NCBI GenBank assembly: GCA_036510225.1
Contig: DATCEH010000029.1
Coordinates: 1 to 64,000 of the forward strand
DNA from: Palsa-513 sp036510225
Lineage (GTDB): Bacteria; Actinomycetota; Thermoleophilia; Solirubrobacterales; Solirubrobacteraceae
DNA: 64,000 bases
Direction: 5' to 3'
A program made the position numbers and the translations under genes. This document shows, piece by piece, positions 62,685 through 64,000 of the stretch. Positions within the stretch are counted from its first letter, which is position 1; each line of letters opens with the position of its first letter. The notes below the pieces were generated by a model. The model saw only the letters and a list, made by a program, of their open reading frames with translations, did no database searches and was not told where the DNA came from.

Positions 62685-63323
62685 ATGGCCCTCCCACCCG
62701 GTCACCTCGCGGCCCATCCGCTCCCGCCGGGGATCGTCGGCGCCCTGGCGATCGCCGGCTACCAGCTGCTGGCCGAGGTCGCCGGCGTGGGTGCCGGCCG
62801 GCTGGGCGAGGAGGTCTTCCTGCTCGCCGCGCCCGACCCGACGCCGGAGAACCCGGAGCCCGGCACGCAGATCAGCCTCCACTACGAGCGGCTGCGCGAC
62901 GAGTCGGAGCTCCCCGCGTGGACTGCGCTGGCCGCCCAGCTCGGCTATCTGCGCCTCTCCGGCTACAGGATCGCCCTCGAACGGGAGGGCCTGCGCAGCA
63001 AGATCAGCCTCGTCGACCCGGCCAGCGGCCGGATCGCCGCGGTCATCCCCGCCCGCCATCCCCGCCGGATGACCCGCAAGGATCCATCGACGGCGCCGCA
63101 CCTGCTCGCCGGACTGCGCGCCCTCCCGGCGGCCGGGCCTCCGCCGGATCCCCAGGATCCCGAGCTCCTGCGGCAGGTGATCCTAGGCCTGGCCCTCCAG
63201 GACGACGCGATCGGCGGGGCCGAGGCGGTCGAGCTGACCGACCGGGCGATCGCGCTGGCTCACGCGACCCCCTCGCTCGATCCGCCGGCCGCCCTGGCCG
63301 CCGCTCGCGCCGAAGCCCTCTAG
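62685..63323 (+). CDS. Unrecognised 212-aa protein
   Basis: ATG at 62685. N-terminal hydrophobic-to-amphipathic segment (PPGIVGALAIAGYQLLAEVA), then a mixed alpha/beta-looking region (FLLAAPDPTPENPEPGTQIS; YLRLSGYRIALEREGLRSKI; VDPASGRIAAVIPARH). The C-terminal third is helical and Ala-rich (QVILGLALQDDAIGGAEAVE; PPAALAAARAEAL). Codon usage is typical of the genome and the frame is clean. It may be cotranscribed with the AIM24 gene. No family recognised. Confidence 0.75.
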   Translation: MALPPGHLAAHPLPPGIVGALAIAGYQLLAEVAGVGAGRLGEEVFLLAAPDPTPENPEPGTQISLHYERLRDESELPAWTALAAQLGYLRLSGYRIALEREGLRSKISLVDPASGRIAAVIPARHPRRMTRKDPSTAPHLLAGLRALPAAGPPPDPQDPELLRQVILGLALQDDAIGGAEAVELTDRAIALAHATPSLDPPAALAAARAEAL

Positions 63324-63390
63324 GAGCCTCGGCGCGACGCCGGATCGCGTCCGACGCGCGGGACGGCGTGACGAGCGCCGGCTCCGTCGC

Positions 63391-63786
63391 TCAGGTGACC
63401 TTCAGCGTGCCCTTCATGCCGGCCTGCTCGTGGTGGTCGACCTGGCAGTAGAACGTGTAGGTGCCCTTCTTCAGCGTCGCCGTCACGCTGACCGTCTTCC
63501 CCGGCTGGGCGATCTTGCTGTCCTTGTCGACGCCCTTGCCCTCGATCGCGATGCCGTGGGGGACGCCCGAGCTCTTCGGGTTGACCAGCACGATCGTGAC
63601 CTTGCCGGCCTTGGCCTGGAGGCTCTTGGTGTTGAACATCAACATGCCCTTGGGGTTGGCAGTCAGATGGAGCGTGGTCGTCGCCGCGTCGGCGACGCTG
63701 GTCAGGGCGATCGTGCCGGCGCCGAAGGTACCGACCGCGCAGGTCGCCGCGATCGCGAGAGATCGGACTGAAGGTCTGGGATTCAT
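63391..63786 (-). CDS. Secreted cupredoxin (blue-copper-like protein)
   Basis: A 131-aa exported protein: signal peptide to about residue 34 (ending SVADA), then a cupredoxin barrel. Copper ligands are H77 (GVPHGIAIEG), C114 and H119 (FYCQVDHHEQAGMKG) and M124, the plastocyanin-like Cys-x4-His-x4-Met spacing. ATG at 63786 has AGGAGA eight bases upstream. Probably an extracytoplasmic electron carrier; no partner gene is visible. Confidence 0.9.
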   Translation of the reverse strand: MNPRPSVRSLAIAATCAVGTFGAGTIALTSVADAATTTLHLTANPKGMLMFNTKSLQAKAGKVTIVLVNPKSSGVPHGIAIEGKGVDKDSKIAQPGKTVSVTATLKKGTYTFYCQVDHHEQAGMKGTLKVT

Positions 63787-63877
63787 TCGGGTCTCCTGAG
63801 GTCTGAACGGTTTGAACTGTCCCCCTCAAGGATGCCCCGACACCGGATTCCTTCCATCCGGCGGTGATCCGCGGAGG

Positions 63878-64000
63878 CTAGTGCTTCGCCGCGCTCCCGC
63901 CACGGATCTGCCGGCAGAGCTCGTCGAGCAGGCTGCGCTGCTTCCTGGTCAGGCCCGGACGCCCGGCGATCTGCGCGAGGCAGAGCGCCAGCGGACTCTC
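63878..64000 (-). CDS. C-terminal end of a CDS (cut by window)
   Basis: Forty in-frame codons ending in TAG at 63878: SPLALCLAQIAGRPGLTRKQ then RSLLDELCRQIRGGSAAKH. Helical, basic, not recognised. Codon usage is genome-like. It may precede the cupredoxin gene on the same strand. Confidence 0.55.
   Translation of the reverse strand, partial: ESPLALCLAQIAGRPGLTRKQRSLLDELCRQIRGGSAAKH

Overview
The window is about 70% GC with a strong G/C preference at third codon positions. Its gene content fits a chromosome of a high-GC actinobacterium. The rpsL-rpsG-fusA-tuf-S10-spc-alpha order, the RsbV/RsbQ/RsbP-like stress proteins and the alternative GlgP agree with that. I would guess the Thermoleophilia/Solirubrobacterales side of Actinomycetota, but that is an inference from protein style and was not computed. 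No phage, IS element or CRISPR array was seen.

Left end (1-8140, all minus strand): an accessory nitrogen operon behind a guanidine-I (ykkC subtype 1) riboswitch at about 8026-8130, whose 3' end runs into an intrinsic terminator. In order of transcription it encodes an isochorismatase-fold cysteine hydrolase, a peptide-type ABC importer (fused double ATPase, DppC-like permease, lipoprotein binding protein, DppB-like permease), two DUF1989 proteins (UAAP2 and UAAP1, the carboxyguanidine deiminase pair), and the start of a urea/guanidine-carboxylase-type protein. That last protein begins directly with its carboxyltransferase domain and is cut by the window edge. Most joints overlap by a few bases. 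The likely logic is guanidine-induced uptake of a guanidino or ureido compound, hydrolysis, then carboxylation and deimination towards allophanate. The hydrolase and the importer class are what set it apart from the textbook guanidine operon. This is the best candidate here for a little-described system.

Middle (8381-21800): tRNA-Pro(CGG), a Nif3-like protein, a 58-aa protein with a strong SD, a patatin-like phospholipase, a DacB-type peptidase with tandem repeats, ligA, surE, a small zinc-ribbon ORF, an alternative alpha-glucan phosphorylase, an RsbV-RsbQ-RsbP-like stress module and a two-domain VOC protein.

Right half (21810-59863, almost all minus): the core expression block. Transcription runs from high to low coordinates: rpmG-secE-nusG-rplK-rplA-rplJ-rplL; then rpoB-rpoC; rpsL-rpsG; fusA; tuf; the S10 and spc clusters through secY; adk-map; rpmJ-rpsM-rpsK-rpsD-rpoA-rplQ. 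Interruptions are a DEAD-box helicase plus an SGNH hydrolase (both plus strand) between rplL and rpoB, and a DMT-type membrane protein between rpoC and rpsL. infA is missing from its usual place between map and rpmJ. Several core proteins carry long low-complexity extensions (S3, L22, S17, L5, L10, SecE). A dispersed element with a near-perfect 35-bp palindrome lies downstream of rpsG and of rplL, with a degenerate copy downstream of rplO.

Right end (60020-64000): a secreted PHB-depolymerase/feruloyl-esterase-like protein, a GNAT acetyltransferase gene broken by an in-frame amber codon, an AIM24-family protein, an unrecognised 212-aa protein, a secreted cupredoxin and the tail of a further ORF.
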